Shown: positions 24,615 to 36,917, counted from the first letter of the stretch. The stretch: 64,000 nt of DNA from Dokdonella sp. (GCF_017744955.1 NZ_JAGIAG010000003.1:434001-498000), one strand, 5' to 3'. Notes: generated by a model from the letters alone, not told the origin. Numbers and translations: made by a program.

Positions 24615-25969
24615 TGCGCCGGTCGTTCGGGCGCTGGCGTTGCGGCGTGCTCGGCGCGGGCGTCGCCGTGCTGGCGGCGTGCAGTGCGCCGACACTGAAG
24701 CCGCCGATGCCCGCTCCGCTGCCGCCGCCGACCCCGGCGCCGGTTCCGCGCGTCGGCGATCTTCCGGCCCGACCGAGAGCAGTGTCGACGCCGGATGCCA
24801 CACAGTCTCCCTGGGCCCGGCTGCGCACGCGATTTGCGATGCACGGCTGCGACTACCGCCCCGGCGTGCAGCGCTGGGCGCGCAGCTACGCGCGCGGCGC
24901 GCGCGCCTTCAAGGCGAGCTGGGAACAGGCGATGCCGTTCCTGCTGCTGGTCGTCGACGAGATCGAACGGCGCGACCTGCCCGGCGAATTCGCCATGCTC
25001 CCCTACGTGGAAAGCTCCTACCAGCCGATCGCCAGCAACGGCGACCGGCCGGCCGGCATGTGGCAGCTGACGCCGGACACGGCGCGCGGCGCCGGCCTGG
25101 TCGTCGGCAAGGAATACGACGGTCGCCTCGACGCGCTCGCCTCCACACGCGCCGCACTCGACCTCCTGGAACGCTACGAACGCGAATTCGACGACTGGCG
25201 CCTGGCCAACATGGCGTTCAACAGCGGCGAGTTCCGCGTCAAGAAACTGCTCGGCGAGCGCGACCCGCGCACGTTGTCGGCCGACGAACTCGGCAAGATC
25301 GCATTCAACCCGGTCACCCACGACCACCTCGATCGCCTGCTCGCGCTCTCCTGCATCGTCGAGGAACCGCAGCGCTTCGGCATCGAGCTGCCCGAGCCCG
25401 ACGCGAGCGACCGCCTGCAGAGCGTCGACCTGCAGGCCGCCATGGACCTGCGTCTCGCCGCGCGCCTGGCCGGCGTCGACGCCGGCGATCTGCGGCGCTG
25501 GAACGCGGGCTATCGACGCAATCGCATGAGCGCCGACGTGAAGCACCGGCTGCTGCTGCCGGCGGCGCGCGTCGACCGCTTCCAGACGGCATCGGCCGAA
25601 GTGCCGCTGGCCTACTGGGGCGACTGGCTCGAACAACCCGCCGCGCGCAGCGGCGGCATCGGCAGCTGGGCGGCCCAGGTCGGCGTGCCGGTGGCCGTGC
25701 TCGCCCTGGCCAATGCGATCGACGAGAACGCGACGGTGGGACGCAGCACGCGCCTGCTTCTGCCCGGCCGCGAGCCGGAGCCGCTGGCCGACTCGCGCAA
25801 GGAGCCCGCGCGCCGCCCGCGCACGCACGTGGTCGCTTCGGGCGACACCTTGTCCGGCATCGCGCGCCGCTACGACGTCGCGCTGAAGGATCTGCGCCGC
25901 TGGAATCCGCGCGCGCAGGGAACCTTGCACCTCGGCGACCGGCTGCGCCTGGGACCGACCACCGACTGA
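24614..25969 (+). CDS. mltD: Membrane-bound lytic murein transglycosylase D (lipoprotein)
   Basis: The 451-residue precursor has a lipoprotein signal with lipobox LAAC (Cys about 23), followed by a proline-rich spacer. The SLT catalytic domain (about 95-260) contains the catalytic Glu in PYVESSYQPIASNG and GMWQLTPDTARGAGL. A single C-terminal LysM repeat (THVVASGDTLSGIARRYDV) binds peptidoglycan; E. coli MltD has two. The enzyme cleaves glycan strands to 1,6-anhydro-MurNAc products at the inner face of the outer membrane. The gloB-mltD adjacency, with the TGATG overlap, is shared with E. coli. Confidence 0.94.
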   Translation: MRRSFGRWRCGVLGAGVAVLAACSAPTLKPPMPAPLPPPTPAPVPRVGDLPARPRAVSTPDATQSPWARLRTRFAMHGCDYRPGVQRWARSYARGARAFKASWEQAMPFLLLVVDEIERRDLPGEFAMLPYVESSYQPIASNGDRPAGMWQLTPDTARGAGLVVGKEYDGRLDALASTRAALDLLERYEREFDDWRLANMAFNSGEFRVKKLLGERDPRTLSADELGKIAFNPVTHDHLDRLLALSCIVEEPQRFGIELPEPDASDRLQSVDLQAAMDLRLAARLAGVDAGDLRRWNAGYRRNRMSADVKHRLLLPAARVDRFQTASAEVPLAYWGDWLEQPAARSGGIGSWAAQVGVPVAVLALANAIDENATVGRSTRLLLPGREPEPLADSRKEPARRPRTHVVASGDTLSGIARRYDVALKDLRRWNPRAQGTLHLGDRLRLGPTTD

Positions 25970-26017
25970 CTCGGTTACACTGCGCCGTTTTCCCGCCTAC
26001 GCAGTTTCGGAGGACAG

Positions 26018-26800
26018 ATGGGTTTCCTGCACGGCAAGCGCGCCTTGATCACCGGCATTCTGAGTCAGCGTTCGATCGCCTGGGGCATCGCCAACGCGAT
26101 GCACCGCGAAGGCGCGCAGCTCGCCTTCACCTACGTCGACGAGAAGCTCAAGGATCGCGTCGACGAGGCCGCCGCCGCGTTCGGCTCGAACATCGTGCTG
26201 CCTTGCGACGTCACCCGCGACGCCGACATCGCCGCCTTGTTCGAGAGCCTCGGCAAGCACTGGGACGGCTTCGACATCCTCGTGCACTCGATCGGCTTCG
26301 CGCCGCGCGAGGCGCTGCAGGGCGAATTCCTCGACGGCCTGACGCGCGAGAACTTCGCCGTCGCACACGACATCTCCAGCTACAGCCTCGCCGCGATGGC
26401 GAAGGCCGCGCGACCGCTGATGAAGGACCGCGGCGGCGCAATCCTGACGCTGACCTATCTCGGCGCCGATCGGGCGCTGGCGAACTACAACGTGATGGGC
26501 CTGGCCAAGGCCAGTCTCGAGGCGAACGTGCGCTATCTCGCCTACAACCTCGGCCCGGAAGGTACGCGCGTCAACGCGATCTCGGCCGGCCCGATCAAGA
26601 CGCTGGCCGCCTCCGGCATCGCCAATTTCCGCAAGATGCTCGATCACGTCGAGCAGAACGCGCCCCTGCGGCGCAGCATCACGATCGACGAAGTCGGCAA
26701 CGCGGCCGCGTTCCTGTGCTCGGATCTCGCCTCGGGCATCACCGGCGAAGTGACCTTCGTCGACGCCGGCTACAACACCTTGGGCATGACCGGCATCTGA
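26018..26800 (+). CDS. fabI: Enoyl-[acyl-carrier-protein] reductase (NADH)
   Basis: This 260-residue short-chain-dehydrogenase-fold enzyme carries out the last reduction of each fatty-acid elongation cycle. Cofactor and catalytic residues match E. coli Fab[24 protein letters not shown]147 in TLTYLGA, Y157 and K164 in [17 protein letters not shown] lies 6 nt before ATG 26018. TACACT at 25976-25981 is a plausible -10. FabI is the triclosan-sensitive isozyme; some Xanthomonadales use FabV instead. A strong bidirectional terminator follows. Confidence 0.97.
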   Translation: MGFLHGKRALITGILSQRSIAWGIANAMHREGAQLAFTYVDEKLKDRVDEAAAAFGSNIVLPCDVTRDADIAALFESLGKHWDGFDILVHSIGFAPREALQGEFLDGLTRENFAVAHDISSYSLAAMAKAARPLMKDRGGAILTLTYLGADRALANYNVMGLAKASLEANVRYLAYNLGPEGTRVNAISAGPIKTLAASGIANFRKMLDHVEQNAPLRRSITIDEVGNAAAFLCSDLASGITGEVTFVDAGYNTLGMTGI

Positions 26801-26870
26801 GTTCCGGATGGACAAGCGCGGCCACGGACGGCCGCGAGAGAGACGTCGACGACGCGGCCGTGAACCCATG

Positions 26871-26909
26871 AAAAAAAGAAGGCCGATCTTTCGATCGGCC
26901 TTTGCTTTT
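26871..26909. terminator. Bidirectional terminator between fabI and ppiD
   Basis: AAGGCCGATC pairs with GATCGGCCTT around TT/TC, with TTTGCTTTT on the fabI side and an A-run (AAAAAAAGAA) on the other side, which reads as a T-run for the converging ppiD transcript. Confidence 0.92.
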
Positions 26910-26934
26910 GTACGAATCTCGAACTCCCGGCCGC

Positions 26935-28848
26935 TTACTCGTCGAGCCGGCTCTCCGACAGCGTGACCTTGGTGTTCTTGCGCAGGGCCGAGACGAACTC
27001 GCGCATGCTCGCGTAGCCGAGTCCCTCGGTCAGCGTGGTGCGCGTCGCCTCGCGCGTCTTCGCGTCGAGCTTGGACGGATCGCCGTCGACGACGGCATCG
27101 AGCTGCACCAGCGCATACGTGTCGCCACCGAGTTCGACCAGCTTGCGGCTCGGCTTGCCGTCGGCCGGACGCGGCATCGCGAACACCGCCTTGACCAGCG
27201 CGCTGTCGGGAACCGCGGCGTCGCGACCGACACCCTTCTGCTCCTCGGTCTTGAGCTTCTGCGCCTCGGCGATCTGGGCAAGACTCTGGCCCTTGCCGAA
27301 ATCGGCGAACAGCGCCTCGGCATGCTCCTTGGCCTGTTTCGCGATGCGCTCGACGAGAATGCGGCCACGCACGGCGCCCTTCACTTCGTCCAGCGGCATC
27401 GGCGTCGACGGCTTGTGCTCGGCGATGCGCACGACGACGACGTGGTTCGGGCCGATCTCGATCGGATCGGAGTTGTTGTTCTGCACCAGCACGCCGTCCG
27501 AGAACGCCGCCTTGGCCACCGCCGGATTCGCGGCGATGCCCTCGCCGCCCTGGCGTCCGAACGGCGCGGTCTTCTGCACCGTCAGGCCGAGATCCTTCGC
27601 GGCCGGCTCCAGCGAGGCCGGATTCTGGTAGGTCAGGTCGGTCAGGTGGCCGGCCTTCTCGGAGTAGACGCGCTCCTTCTCCGAATCCGCATATTGCTTG
27701 GCGAGATCCGGCTTGACCTCCTCGAACGTGCGGACCTTGCCGGGGCGCACGTCGCGCAGCTCGATGACGTGGTAGCCCTCGCTGGTCAGGACCGGCTTGG
27801 ACACTTCGCCCTTCTGCAAGGCGAACAGCGCGGACTCGAACGCCTCGTCGGTCGCGCCCTTGTCGAGCCAGCCGAGATCGCCGCCGAGGTTCTTCGAGCC
27901 GAGGTCGTCGGAGTCCTGCTTGGCGACGTCGGCGAACGCCTTGCCGCCCTTGATCTGCTGCTCGATGCCTTCGGCCTTCGCCAGCGCCTGCTTCTGGTCG
28001 TCCGGGCCGCCCTTGCCGCCGACCTTGACCAGGATGTGCGAGGCCAGACGCTGCTCCGCGGTGACGTAGCGCGCCTTGTCCTTCTCGTAGCGCTCCTTCA
28101 GCACGCTGTCGTCCGGCGTCTGATCGACCTCGAGCTTGGAGCCGTCGAGATCGATGTATTCCAGGGCGACGCGCTCGGGCGTCATGAAGTCCGCCGTGTG
28201 CGCCTTGTAGTAGGCCTCGACGTCGGCGTCGGCGATTTCGGCGTCCGCCGCGGCCGGCTTGTCGAGCTTGATGTAGTGGAAATCGCGGCGCTGGTCCTTC
28301 AGGCGCAGGTAGGCGTCGATCTCGGCGTCGGTCACCAGCGCGGTCGAGGAAATCTGCAGCGGCAGCTCGCGCATGGCGAGGTCGTCGTGCACGCGCTGCT
28401 CGAAACCGCTCGGCGACATGCCCTGCGAGGCGAGCAGCATCTTGTACTGGTCCGGATCGAACTTGCCTTCGCTCTGGAACGCCGGGATGCCGAGGATCTC
28501 GTTGCGGATGCGATCCGGCGCGATCGCGACGCCGAGCTTGTCGTTCGCCTCCAACAGCACGCGCTCGTCGACCATCTGGTTCAGCAGTTGGCGCTTGACC
28601 TCCGGGCGGTCGAGGAACGAGGTGTCGCCGGCGCCGCCCATCATCTGCACCATGCGCTGGCGATACTGGCTGAAGCGCTCGCGGAACTGCTCCTGGCTGA
28701 TCTCGCTGCCGCCGACGCGCGCGACACTGGTGTCGATGTTGGCGACGAAGTACGACTCGATGCCGAAGAACGAGAAGCCGATGACGACCACCACGAGGAT
28801 GATCTTCACGAACAGACTGGATTTCTTTCCGCGGAGCAGTTGCAGCAT
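26935..28848 (-). CDS. ppiD: Periplasmic folding chaperone PpiD
   Basis: This 637-residue protein is anchored by one N-terminal membrane helix (about residues 15-32, FVKIILVVVVIGFSFFGI). A SurA_N-type chaperone region (about 35-230) is followed by a parvulin domain at about 265-360 (ASHILVKVGG to YHVIELRDVRPG) and a long C-terminal domain. The first helix with LLRGKKSSLF is typical. PpiD helps newly exported outer-membrane proteins at the SecYEG exit. The gene position after lon and hup is the same as in E. coli (lon-hupB-ppiD), here with a tRNA-Val gene between hup and ppiD. Confidence 0.95.
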   Translation of the reverse strand: MLQLLRGKKSSLFVKIILVVVVIGFSFFGIESYFVANIDTSVARVGGSEISQEQFRERFSQYRQRMVQMMGGAGDTSFLDRPEVKRQLLNQMVDERVLLEANDKLGVAIAPDRIRNEILGIPAFQSEGKFDPDQYKMLLASQGMSPSGFEQRVHDDLAMRELPLQISSTALVTDAEIDAYLRLKDQRRDFHYIKLDKPAAADAEIADADVEAYYKAHTADFMTPERVALEYIDLDGSKLEVDQTPDDSVLKERYEKDKARYVTAEQRLASHILVKVGGKGGPDDQKQALAKAEGIEQQIKGGKAFADVAKQDSDDLGSKNLGGDLGWLDKGATDEAFESALFALQKGEVSKPVLTSEGYHVIELRDVRPGKVRTFEEVKPDLAKQYADSEKERVYSEKAGHLTDLTYQNPASLEPAAKDLGLTVQKTAPFGRQGGEGIAANPAVAKAAFSDGVLVQNNNSDPIEIGPNHVVVVRIAEHKPSTPMPLDEVKGAVRGRILVERIAKQAKEHAEALFADFGKGQSLAQIAEAQKLKTEEQKGVGRDAAVPDSALVKAVFAMPRPADGKPSRKLVELGGDTYALVQLDAVVDGDPSKLDAKTREATRTTLTEGLGYASMREFVSALRKNTKVTLSESRLDE

Positions 28849-29068
28849 GGGTAGGTGAACCTGTTCTGGATATCGGCGCGCTGCGCCGGGGTGACGTCCG
28901 GGGGCGCGAATTCTACGCGGTCGCGGGCGGTGAACACAGGCCGTGCGGCGCCCATCAAGACCAAGGGCGCCACGTGGGCGCCCTTGGCTTCGACGCTTGG
29001 CCGGGAAAAGCGCGAACCGCGCCGTTCCGGCTGGGCGGACGCATTCGAAGGAAGGCGTCCGGTACGAA

Positions 29069-29143
29069 TGGTGGGTGCTGAGGGTTTCGAACCCCCGACC
29101 CTCGCCTTGTAAGGGCGACGCTCTACCGCTGAGCTAAGCACCC
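29069..29143 (-). tRNA. tRNA-Val(TAC)
   Basis: The reverse strand folds as a complete cloverleaf with encoded CCA: acceptor GGGTGCT/AGCACCC, T loop TTCGAAA and anticodon loop CTTACAA giving TAC (reads GTA and related Val codons). It lies 64 bp after hup in the same direction. Confidence 0.95.
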
Positions 29144-29207
29144 GGATCGTTGTCTGCGGACCCGGTTGACCTCGCGCCGGATCCGACGAAGCGGGGCGCG
29201 AACCGTA

Positions 29208-29480
29208 TCAGCCGAGCGCGTCCTTGAGCGCCTTGCCGGCCTTGAACGCCGGAACCTTGGACGCCTTGATCTTGATCGTGTCGCCGGTACGCGGATTGCG
29301 GCCGGTGCGCGCGGCGCGCTTGCGCACGACGAAGGTGCCGAAGCCGACCAGCGAGATCGACTCGCCTGCTTTCAGGGTCTTCTTGACCACTTTGAACATG
29401 GCTTCGACCGCACGCTCGGCATCGGCCTTGGTCAGATCGGACGCATCGGCAATGGCCGAAACGAATTCGCCTTTATTCAT
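29208..29480 (-). CDS. hupB: DNA-binding protein HU
   Basis: The 90-residue histone-like protein bends and compacts DNA as a dimer. [22 protein letters not shown] is the usual N-terminal helix pair, and the DNA-gripping arm is [19 protein letters not shown] with the proline between N and R. GGGAG lies 7 nt before ATG 29480. The locus after lon identifies it as the hupB-position paralogue. A strong promoter (29629-29657) and an 18-bp palindrome in the 5' leader precede it. Confidence 0.96.
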   Translation of the reverse strand: MNKGEFVSAIADASDLTKADAERAVEAMFKVVKKTLKAGESISLVGFGTFVVRKRAARTGRNPRTGDTIKIKASKVPAFKAGKALKDALG

Positions 29481-29494
29481 GTATGACTCCCGTC

Positions 29495-29512
29495 GCGGAG
29501 CGATCGCTCCGC
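29495..29512. promoter_or_regulatory. 18-bp perfect palindrome in the hupB 5' leader
   Basis: GCGGAGCGATCGCTCCGC is a perfect palindrome ending 15 bp upstream of the hupB ATG, just before its GGGAG. It could be a protein-binding site or an RNA hairpin limiting ribosome access. Confidence 0.55.
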
Positions 29513-29628
29513 AGTGAATTTGATCGAGTCGGGGCATGCATTCGCGGAGGTTCTCGCACCTCTGAAATCCATCGCCCCGTTACCCCGCAATCGCCCGGAT
29601 ATTCCATCGCCCGGATCGCGGCCGGCCC

Positions 29629-29657
29629 TTTATACCAGTGGCCCCGGAGGCGCGCAA
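29629..29657 (-). promoter_or_regulatory. hupB promoter
   Basis: On the minus strand TTGCGC, a 17-bp spacer and TATAAA, with TGG before the -10 (extended -10). The transcript would have a leader of about 140 nt. Confidence 0.8.
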
Positions 29658-29790
29658 CACGAGCTCTGATGCGGTTTTCAGGGTTTTACAGTGAATTATC
29701 CGCGGCGTCCGTCGACTGCTCGGACGGGGCGACGACGACCGGTTTCGGTTCGATGCGAGTGTGCTGGACGGCTGTCGATTCGCATCCGCG

Positions 29791-29819
29791 CGAGGCCGCC
29801 GCGCTCGGCGGCGACCTCT
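29791..29819 (-). terminator. GC-rich hairpin after lon
   Basis: GAGGCCGCCG and CGGCGGCGACCTC can form an imperfect GC-rich stem shortly after the lon stop. There is no T-run, so intrinsic termination is doubtful. Confidence 0.35.
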
Positions 29820-29836
29820 CCGGCCCGTTACTCCGG

Positions 29837-32320
<2,484 letters not shown>

Positions 32321-32358
32321 CGGCCTACGGGATTCAAAGACGGGACGTGCGCAACGTG

Positions 32359-32393
32359 AAAATACGAACGGCAGCGTGTACCCACGCTGCCGT
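32359..32393 (-). terminator. Terminator between clpX and lon
   Basis: ACGGCAGCGTG (32368-32378) and CACGCTGCCGT (32383-32393) form a perfect 11-bp stem with a 4-nt loop. On the minus strand it is followed by TCGTATTTT. It would end the tig-clpP-clpX transcript before lon. Confidence 0.8.
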
Positions 32394-32480
32394 ATCGTCA
32401 AGTAAGGATTTCTGGGAGCAATTGCAAGGTGAACCGCCCGCTTCCCGGCCTCCCGCCGGCGGCGAACGGCCTTGCGGCGG

Positions 32481-33764
32481 CTACTCGGACGAGGCCGCCG
32501 CGCGCGTCTGCATATTGCCGCGATAGATCAGGTACGGCTCGGCCTGGCCGTTGATGACGGCCTCGTCGACGACGACCTTGCTGACGTGCTCGAGCGAAGG
32601 CAGCTCGAACATCGTGTCGAGCAGCACCTGCTCGAGGATCGTGCGCAGGCCGCGCGCACCGGTCTTGCGCTTGATCGCCTTGCTCGCGACGGCGTTGAGC
32701 GCGTCGGGACGGAATTCGAGTTCGACGCCTTCCATTTCGAACAGGCGCTTGAACTGCTTGGTGATCGCGTTCTTCGGCTCGGTCAGGATCTTGACCAGCG
32801 CCGTCTCGTCCAGTTCCTCGAGCGTCGCGACGACCGGCAGGCGGCCGACGAACTCCGGAATCAGGCCGAACTTGATCAGATCCTCCGGCTGCACGTCGGC
32901 GAGCAGCTTGCCGGTGTCGGCACGGCGATCCTTGCTGCGCACTTCGGCGTTGAAGCCGATACCGGTCGACTCCGAGCGCTGCAGGATGATCTTTTCGAGG
33001 CCGGCGAACGCGCCGCCGACGATGAACAGGATGTTCTTGGTGTCGACCTGCAGGAATTCCTGCTGCGGATGCTTGCGCCCGCCCTGCGGCGGCACCGAGG
33101 CGATCGTGCCTTCGATCAGCTTGAGCAGCGCCTGCTGCACGCCTTCACCCGACACGTCGCGCGTGATCGAGGGGTTCTCGCTCTTGCGCGAGATCTTGTC
33201 GATCTCGTCGATGTAGACGATGCCGGTCTGCGCCTTCTCGACGTCGTAGTCGCACTTCTGCAGCAGCTTCTGGATGATGTTCTCGACGTCTTCGCCGACG
33301 TAACCGGCCTCGGTCAGCGTCGTCGCGTCGGCGATCGTGAACGGCACGTTGAGCAGACGCGCCAGCGTGTCGGCGAGCAGGGTCTTGCCCGAGCCGGTCG
33401 GACCGACCAGAAGGATGTTCGACTTGGCGAGCTCGACTTCCTCGTTGCGCCCGCGCGCTTCCAGTCGCTTGTAATGGTTGTACACCGCGACCGCGAGGAC
33501 TTTCTTCGCGCGTGCCTGGCCGATCACGTACTGGTCGAGCACGTCGAGGATCTCGGCCGGCTTGGGCAGATCGCTGCGCGCGCTGGCCGCCTTCTCCTCA
33601 AGTTCCTCGCGGATGATGTCGTTGCACAGCTCCACGCACTCGTCGCAGATGAACACCGACGGGCCCGCGATGAGCTTGCGCACCTCGTGCTGGCTCTTGC
33701 CGCAGAACGAGCAGTAGAGAATCTTGCCGTTGTCGCCCGATCGGCTTTGCCGCTCGTCAGTCAT
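32481..33764 (-). CDS. clpX: ClpX, ATPase subunit of ClpXP
   Basis: This 427-residue AAA+ unfoldase feeds substrates to ClpP. An N-terminal zinc-binding domain has Cys 18, 21, 40 and 43 ([15 protein letters not shown]). Walker A GPTGSGKT is at 122-129, Walker B VYIDEID at 184-190, and the ClpP-contacting IGF loop appears as ESTGIGF. The length equals E. coli ClpX (424). It follows clpP by 124 bp in the conserved tig-clpP-clpX-lon order. Confidence 0.98.
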   Translation of the reverse strand: MTDERQSRSGDNGKILYCSFCGKSQHEVRKLIAGPSVFICDECVELCNDIIREELEEKAASARSDLPKPAEILDVLDQYVIGQARAKKVLAVAVYNHYKRLEARGRNEEVELAKSNILLVGPTGSGKTLLADTLARLLNVPFTIADATTLTEAGYVGEDVENIIQKLLQKCDYDVEKAQTGIVYIDEIDKISRKSENPSITRDVSGEGVQQALLKLIEGTIASVPPQGGRKHPQQEFLQVDTKNILFIVGGAFAGLEKIILQRSESTGIGFNAEVRSKDRRADTGKLLADVQPEDLIKFGLIPEFVGRLPVVATLEELDETALVKILTEPKNAITKQFKRLFEMEGVELEFRPDALNAVASKAIKRKTGARGLRTILEQVLLDTMFELPSLEHVSKVVVDEAVINGQAEPYLIYRGNMQTRAAASSE

Positions 33765-33888
33765 GCTCCGCCTCGGAGGTGTGCCACGCTATCCCGGCCG
33801 AGAATAGCACAGCGGAACCGGGCGCCCAGCCCGGTTCGCGGTGGCTTCAGGAAAGTAAAATTTTCGCTTCGGATGAGGTGCCGCGGAA

Positions 33889-34524
33889 TCAGGGAGTGAC
33901 CGCCGATTCGCCCGGACGACTCTCCAGCACCGCGTCGATCAGACCGTAGGTCTTGGCTTCCTCGCCGCTCATGAAGCGGTCGCGCTCCATGTCGCGCTCG
34001 ATCTGCTCGAGCGGCTGGCCGGTGTGCTTGACGTAGATCTGGTTCAGGCGGTTGCGCAAGTAGAGGATCTCGCGCGCCTGGATCTCGATGTCGGTGGCCT
34101 GGCCCTGCGCGCCGCCGGACGGCTGGTGGATCATCACGCGCGAGTTCGGCAGCGCGTAGCGCTTGCCCTTGGTGCCGGCCATCAGCAGCAGCGAGGCGGC
34201 GCTGGCCGCCTGGCCGATGCACATCGTGCTGACGTCGCAGCGGATGTACTGCATCGTGTCGTAGATCGCCAGCCCTGCCGTCACTACGCCGCCGGGACTG
34301 TTGATGTACAGGTTGATGTCCTTGTCCGGGTTCTCAGACTCGAGGAACAGCAACTGGGCGACGATCACGTTGGCCATGTAGTCGTCGATCGGGCCGACTA
34401 CGAAGACCAGGCGCTCCTTCAGCAGGCGCGAATAGATGTCGTAGGCCCGCTCGCCGCGCGAGGTCTGCTCCACGACCATCGGCACGAGATTGAGGCTGTG
34501 GATCGGCGAATTCTGGCTGGACAT
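33889..34524 (-). CDS. clpP: ClpP, proteolytic subunit
   Basis: The 211-residue serine peptidase forms the tetradecameric proteolytic chamber. The catalytic triad is S108 in GQAASAAS, H133 in MIHQPSGG, and D178 in [10 protein letters not shown]. The first about 14 residues resemble the propeptide removed in E. coli. The gene lies 24 bp after tig and is probably cotranscribed with it and clpX. Confidence 0.98.
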   Translation of the reverse strand: MSSQNSPIHSLNLVPMVVEQTSRGERAYDIYSRLLKERLVFVVGPIDDYMANVIVAQLLFLESENPDKDINLYINSPGGVVTAGLAIYDTMQYIRCDVSTMCIGQAASAASLLLMAGTKGKRYALPNSRVMIHQPSGGAQGQATDIEIQAREILYLRNRLNQIYVKHTGQPLEQIERDMERDRFMSGEEAKTYGLIDAVLESRPGESAVTP

Positions 34525-34548
34525 GGGTACTCCTTACCTGCCCGGCGA

Positions 34549-35826
34549 TCAGCCGCCGGGACGCATGACTTCGTTGAAACTCAACACCTGTTCGCTGTGC
34601 TTGGCGTGCTCGGCGATCCACTCGACCACCTGGTCTTCGAGCACGCGATTGCGCAGCGCGTTCATCAATTGGGGATCGCGCGTGTAGAGTTCAACGACCT
34701 TCTCCGGCTCCTCGTAGGTCGAGGCGATCGTCGCCAGCGCTTCGCTGACGCGCTTGGGTTCGAGGCGGAGTTCGTTCTGGCGCGCCAACTCGGCGATCAG
34801 CAGGCCCGCCGCGACGCGGCGACGCGCCACCGGGAGGTAGGCGACGAAAGCGTCGTCGCCCGGAGCGTTCGCCTGGCGCGCCAGCAGGCGTGCCTCGTTC
34901 TCGATCATGCTCTGCGGCAGCTCGAGTTCCGGGTGCGAGTCGACCAGCTTCTCGACCACGCCGGCCTTCAGGCGGCCCATCAGCACGCCCTTCAGCTCGC
35001 GATCGAGATTGCTGCGCACGTCCTCGCGGAAGCGCTCCAGACCGCCTTCCTTGACGCCGAAGCTGGCCGCGAATGCCTCGTCGATCGCCGGCAGCTGCGG
35101 TTCCTGCACGCGCACGACCTTGCCGGTCACCTCGGCCGACTTGCCCGCCAGCGCCGGAACCCGGGTCGTCTCCGGGAACTGCACGGTGGCCGCGAATTCG
35201 GAGCCTCCCGTCTTGCCGCCCAGGTGCTGTTCCAGCTCCGCCGAATAGACGTTCGAGCCGAGCACCACGCCGACGCGATCGGTGCCTTCGTCGGGATGGC
35301 GGAAACCGTCGCCCTGCGCGGAGTATTCGAACAGCACCATGTCGCCTTCCTGGGCCGGCCGCTCGACCTGGGCCCAGCTGCGGCGCTGCATGCGCAGCGT
35401 TTCGATCATCTGATCCACGTCGGCGTCGGTCACGCTGGCCGTCGGCTTGACGACTTCGATCGCGCTGACGTCGAGCTTGCCGATCTCGGGCAGCACTTCG
35501 AACGTCGCCGTGTATTCGATCTCGCCGTTTTCGGGGCGGCCACTGGTGGCGATCGACGGCTGCACCGCCGGACGCAGCTTTTCCTGGTTGACCGCTTCCT
35601 GGAAGCTCGAACCGATCATCTCGGACAGGGCCTCGTTGCGGATCTGCCCGCCGAAGCGCTGCTCGATGACCTTGGTCGGCACCTTGCCCGGACGAAAACC
35701 CTTCAGACGCGCGGTACGACCCATTTCCTGGATACGCGAGCGGATCGTGTCCTCCAGCCGCGCCGCCGGTAGGCGAACGGTCAGCTTGCGGCCGAGGGAA
35801 CCAACGTTTTCGATCGAAACTTGCAT
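34549..35826 (-). CDS. tig: Trigger factor
   Basis: This 425-residue ribosome-associated chaperone binds nascent chains at the exit tunnel near L23. The ribosome-docking signature GFRPGKVPTKVIEQRFG is at about residues 43-59. The FKBP-type prolyl isomerase domain covers about 165-250 (EGDMVLFEYSAQGDG), and the C-terminal helical arms form the chaperone cradle. The length agrees with E. coli TF (432). TAGAAT at about 35888-35893 on the minus strand is a possible -10. It heads the proteostasis operon. Confidence 0.97.
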   Translation of the reverse strand: MQVSIENVGSLGRKLTVRLPAARLEDTIRSRIQEMGRTARLKGFRPGKVPTKVIEQRFGGQIRNEALSEMIGSSFQEAVNQEKLRPAVQPSIATSGRPENGEIEYTATFEVLPEIGKLDVSAIEVVKPTASVTDADVDQMIETLRMQRRSWAQVERPAQEGDMVLFEYSAQGDGFRHPDEGTDRVGVVLGSNVYSAELEQHLGGKTGGSEFAATVQFPETTRVPALAGKSAEVTGKVVRVQEPQLPAIDEAFAASFGVKEGGLERFREDVRSNLDRELKGVLMGRLKAGVVEKLVDSHPELELPQSMIENEARLLARQANAPGDDAFVAYLPVARRRVAAGLLIAELARQNELRLEPKRVSEALATIASTYEEPEKVVELYTRDPQLMNALRNRVLEDQVVEWIAEHAKHSEQVLSFNEVMRPGG

Positions 35827-36013
35827 CGGGTGTACCTCAATGACGGATCGCAGGCGACCCTGGGGGTGCGCTGCTTGAGCTTGGGATTCTAAGGGATGGG
35901 CGAGGCGGGAACTCTTCGCACAGCGGACTCTGGGTCACGGCGCTCGAGCTGGAAGTTCCGAAGACGAGCCAGATGAATGTGCTCCACGAAGTAGGAAGCC
36001 ATGGTTCCAGACG

Positions 36014-36098
36014 TGGTGCGAAAGGAGAGACTCGAACTCTCACGGGTTGCCCCACTGGAACCTAAATCCAGCGCGTCTACCAGTTCCGCCACTTTCGC
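36014..36098 (-). tRNA. tRNA-Leu(TAG)
   Basis: A class II tRNA of 85 nt with an encoded CCA. The acceptor stem is GCGAAAG/CTTTCGC, the variable arm is long, and the anticodon loop TTTAGGT gives TAG. It is the last gene of the five-tRNA unit led by the promoter at 36785-36813. Confidence 0.95.
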
Positions 36099-36157
36099 CC
36101 GGATCGACACTCTTCACCCGCGAGCGCGCGGACTGGACGCCGCGCGGTGGAATGTAA

Positions 36158-36233
36158 TGGTGGGCCGTCTAGGACTCGAACCTAGGACCAAGAGATTAAG
36201 AGTCTCCTGCTCTACCAACTGAGCTAACGGCCC
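36158..36233 (-). tRNA. tRNA-Lys(CTT)
   Basis: A complete 76-nt cloverleaf with CCA. The acceptor stem is GGGCCGT/ACGGCCC, the T loop TTCGAGT, and the anticodon loop CTCTTAA gives CTT, the reader of AAG, the preferred Lys codon in this GC-rich genome. Confidence 0.95.
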
Positions 36234-36358
36234 ACGTGTACAACCAGCATTGCGGCAGCGCGATGCGCGAACCGCCTCCCCTGCGGGAGTGGCGGCGAGC
36301 AGAAGGCTGACGTGCCTTCGACGCACCGACCGGAATCGCCAAGTATAGCGAAACAATT

Positions 36359-36436
36359 TGGGGTGGACGAGGGGATTCGAACCCCCGACAACCGGAATCA
36401 CAATCCGGTACTCTAACCAACTGAGCTACGCCCACC
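36359..36436 (-). tRNA. tRNA-His(GTG)
   Basis: The anticodon loop TTGTGAT gives GTG. An extra 5' G (position 36436) pairs with C73 before CCA, the identity element of tRNA-His. Confidence 0.95.
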
Positions 36437-36551
36437 ACGTAAAACTTGCGCTTCCAGTTCGTCCGTGAAGCGCGCTCCCTTCGGCATCCTGCCTTTCCCT
36501 CACGCCCGGTGGGCGCCTTCGACCAGCTTCGCGCCGAAATCGTCGCGGGGC

Positions 36552-36628
36552 TGGCACGCCCGACAGGACTCGAACCTGCAACCGTCGGCTTAGAAGGCCG
36601 ATGCTCTATCCGGTTGAGCTACGGGCGC
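36552..36628 (-). tRNA. tRNA-Arg(TCT)
   Basis: A complete 77-nt cloverleaf with CCA. The acceptor stem is GCGCCCG/CGGGCGT and the anticodon loop CTTCTAA gives TCT (reads AGA/AGG, rare codons here). Confidence 0.95.
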
Positions 36629-36657
36629 ATCGTCAGCCGCTTCGTCGCGCATCGGAT

Positions 36658-36734
36658 TGGTCGGGGTAGAGGGATTCGAACCCCCGACATCCTGCTCCCA
36701 AAGCAGGCGCGCTACCAGACTGCGCTATACCCCG
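36658..36734 (-). tRNA. tRNA-Pro(TGG)
   Basis: A complete 77-nt cloverleaf with CCA. The acceptor stem CGGGGTA/TACCCCG and anticodon loop TTTGGGA give TGG. It is the first gene of the Pro-Arg-His-Lys-Leu unit. Confidence 0.95.
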
Positions 36735-36784
36735 ATACCCGTTGCCGTACCTACAACCTCGTCGACGCCGGGAATAGCTGCGGG

Positions 36785-36813
36785 ATAGTACGAACCGAAC
36801 TCCATTGCGTCAA
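36785..36813 (-). promoter_or_regulatory. Promoter of the Pro-Arg-His-Lys-Leu tRNA unit
   Basis: On the minus strand TTGACG, a 17-bp spacer and TACTAT stand 51 bp before tRNA-Pro. It is one of the best sigma70 promoters in the window. Confidence 0.85.
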
Positions 36814-36877
36814 TTCGCACCACCGTCATCCGCCCGGCGAGCCGAGTTCGGAACGGGTCTGCGACTTCATCCTCTTT

Positions 36878-36908
36878 GCAAAACAAAAAGGGTGCCGCAG
36901 CACCCTTT
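36878..36908 (-). terminator. Terminator after tRNA-Arg(ACG)
   Basis: On the minus strand AAAGGGTGC pairs with GCACCCTTT around a 4-nt loop, followed by TTGTTTTG. It begins 9 bp after the tRNA 3' end. Confidence 0.92.
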
Positions 36909-36917
36909 CGGTTCAAG

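Noticed and set aside
26902..28854. Plus-strand frame of 650 codons opposite ppiD
   Set aside because: It starts in the bidirectional terminator and mirrors ppiD; no motif or ribosome site.
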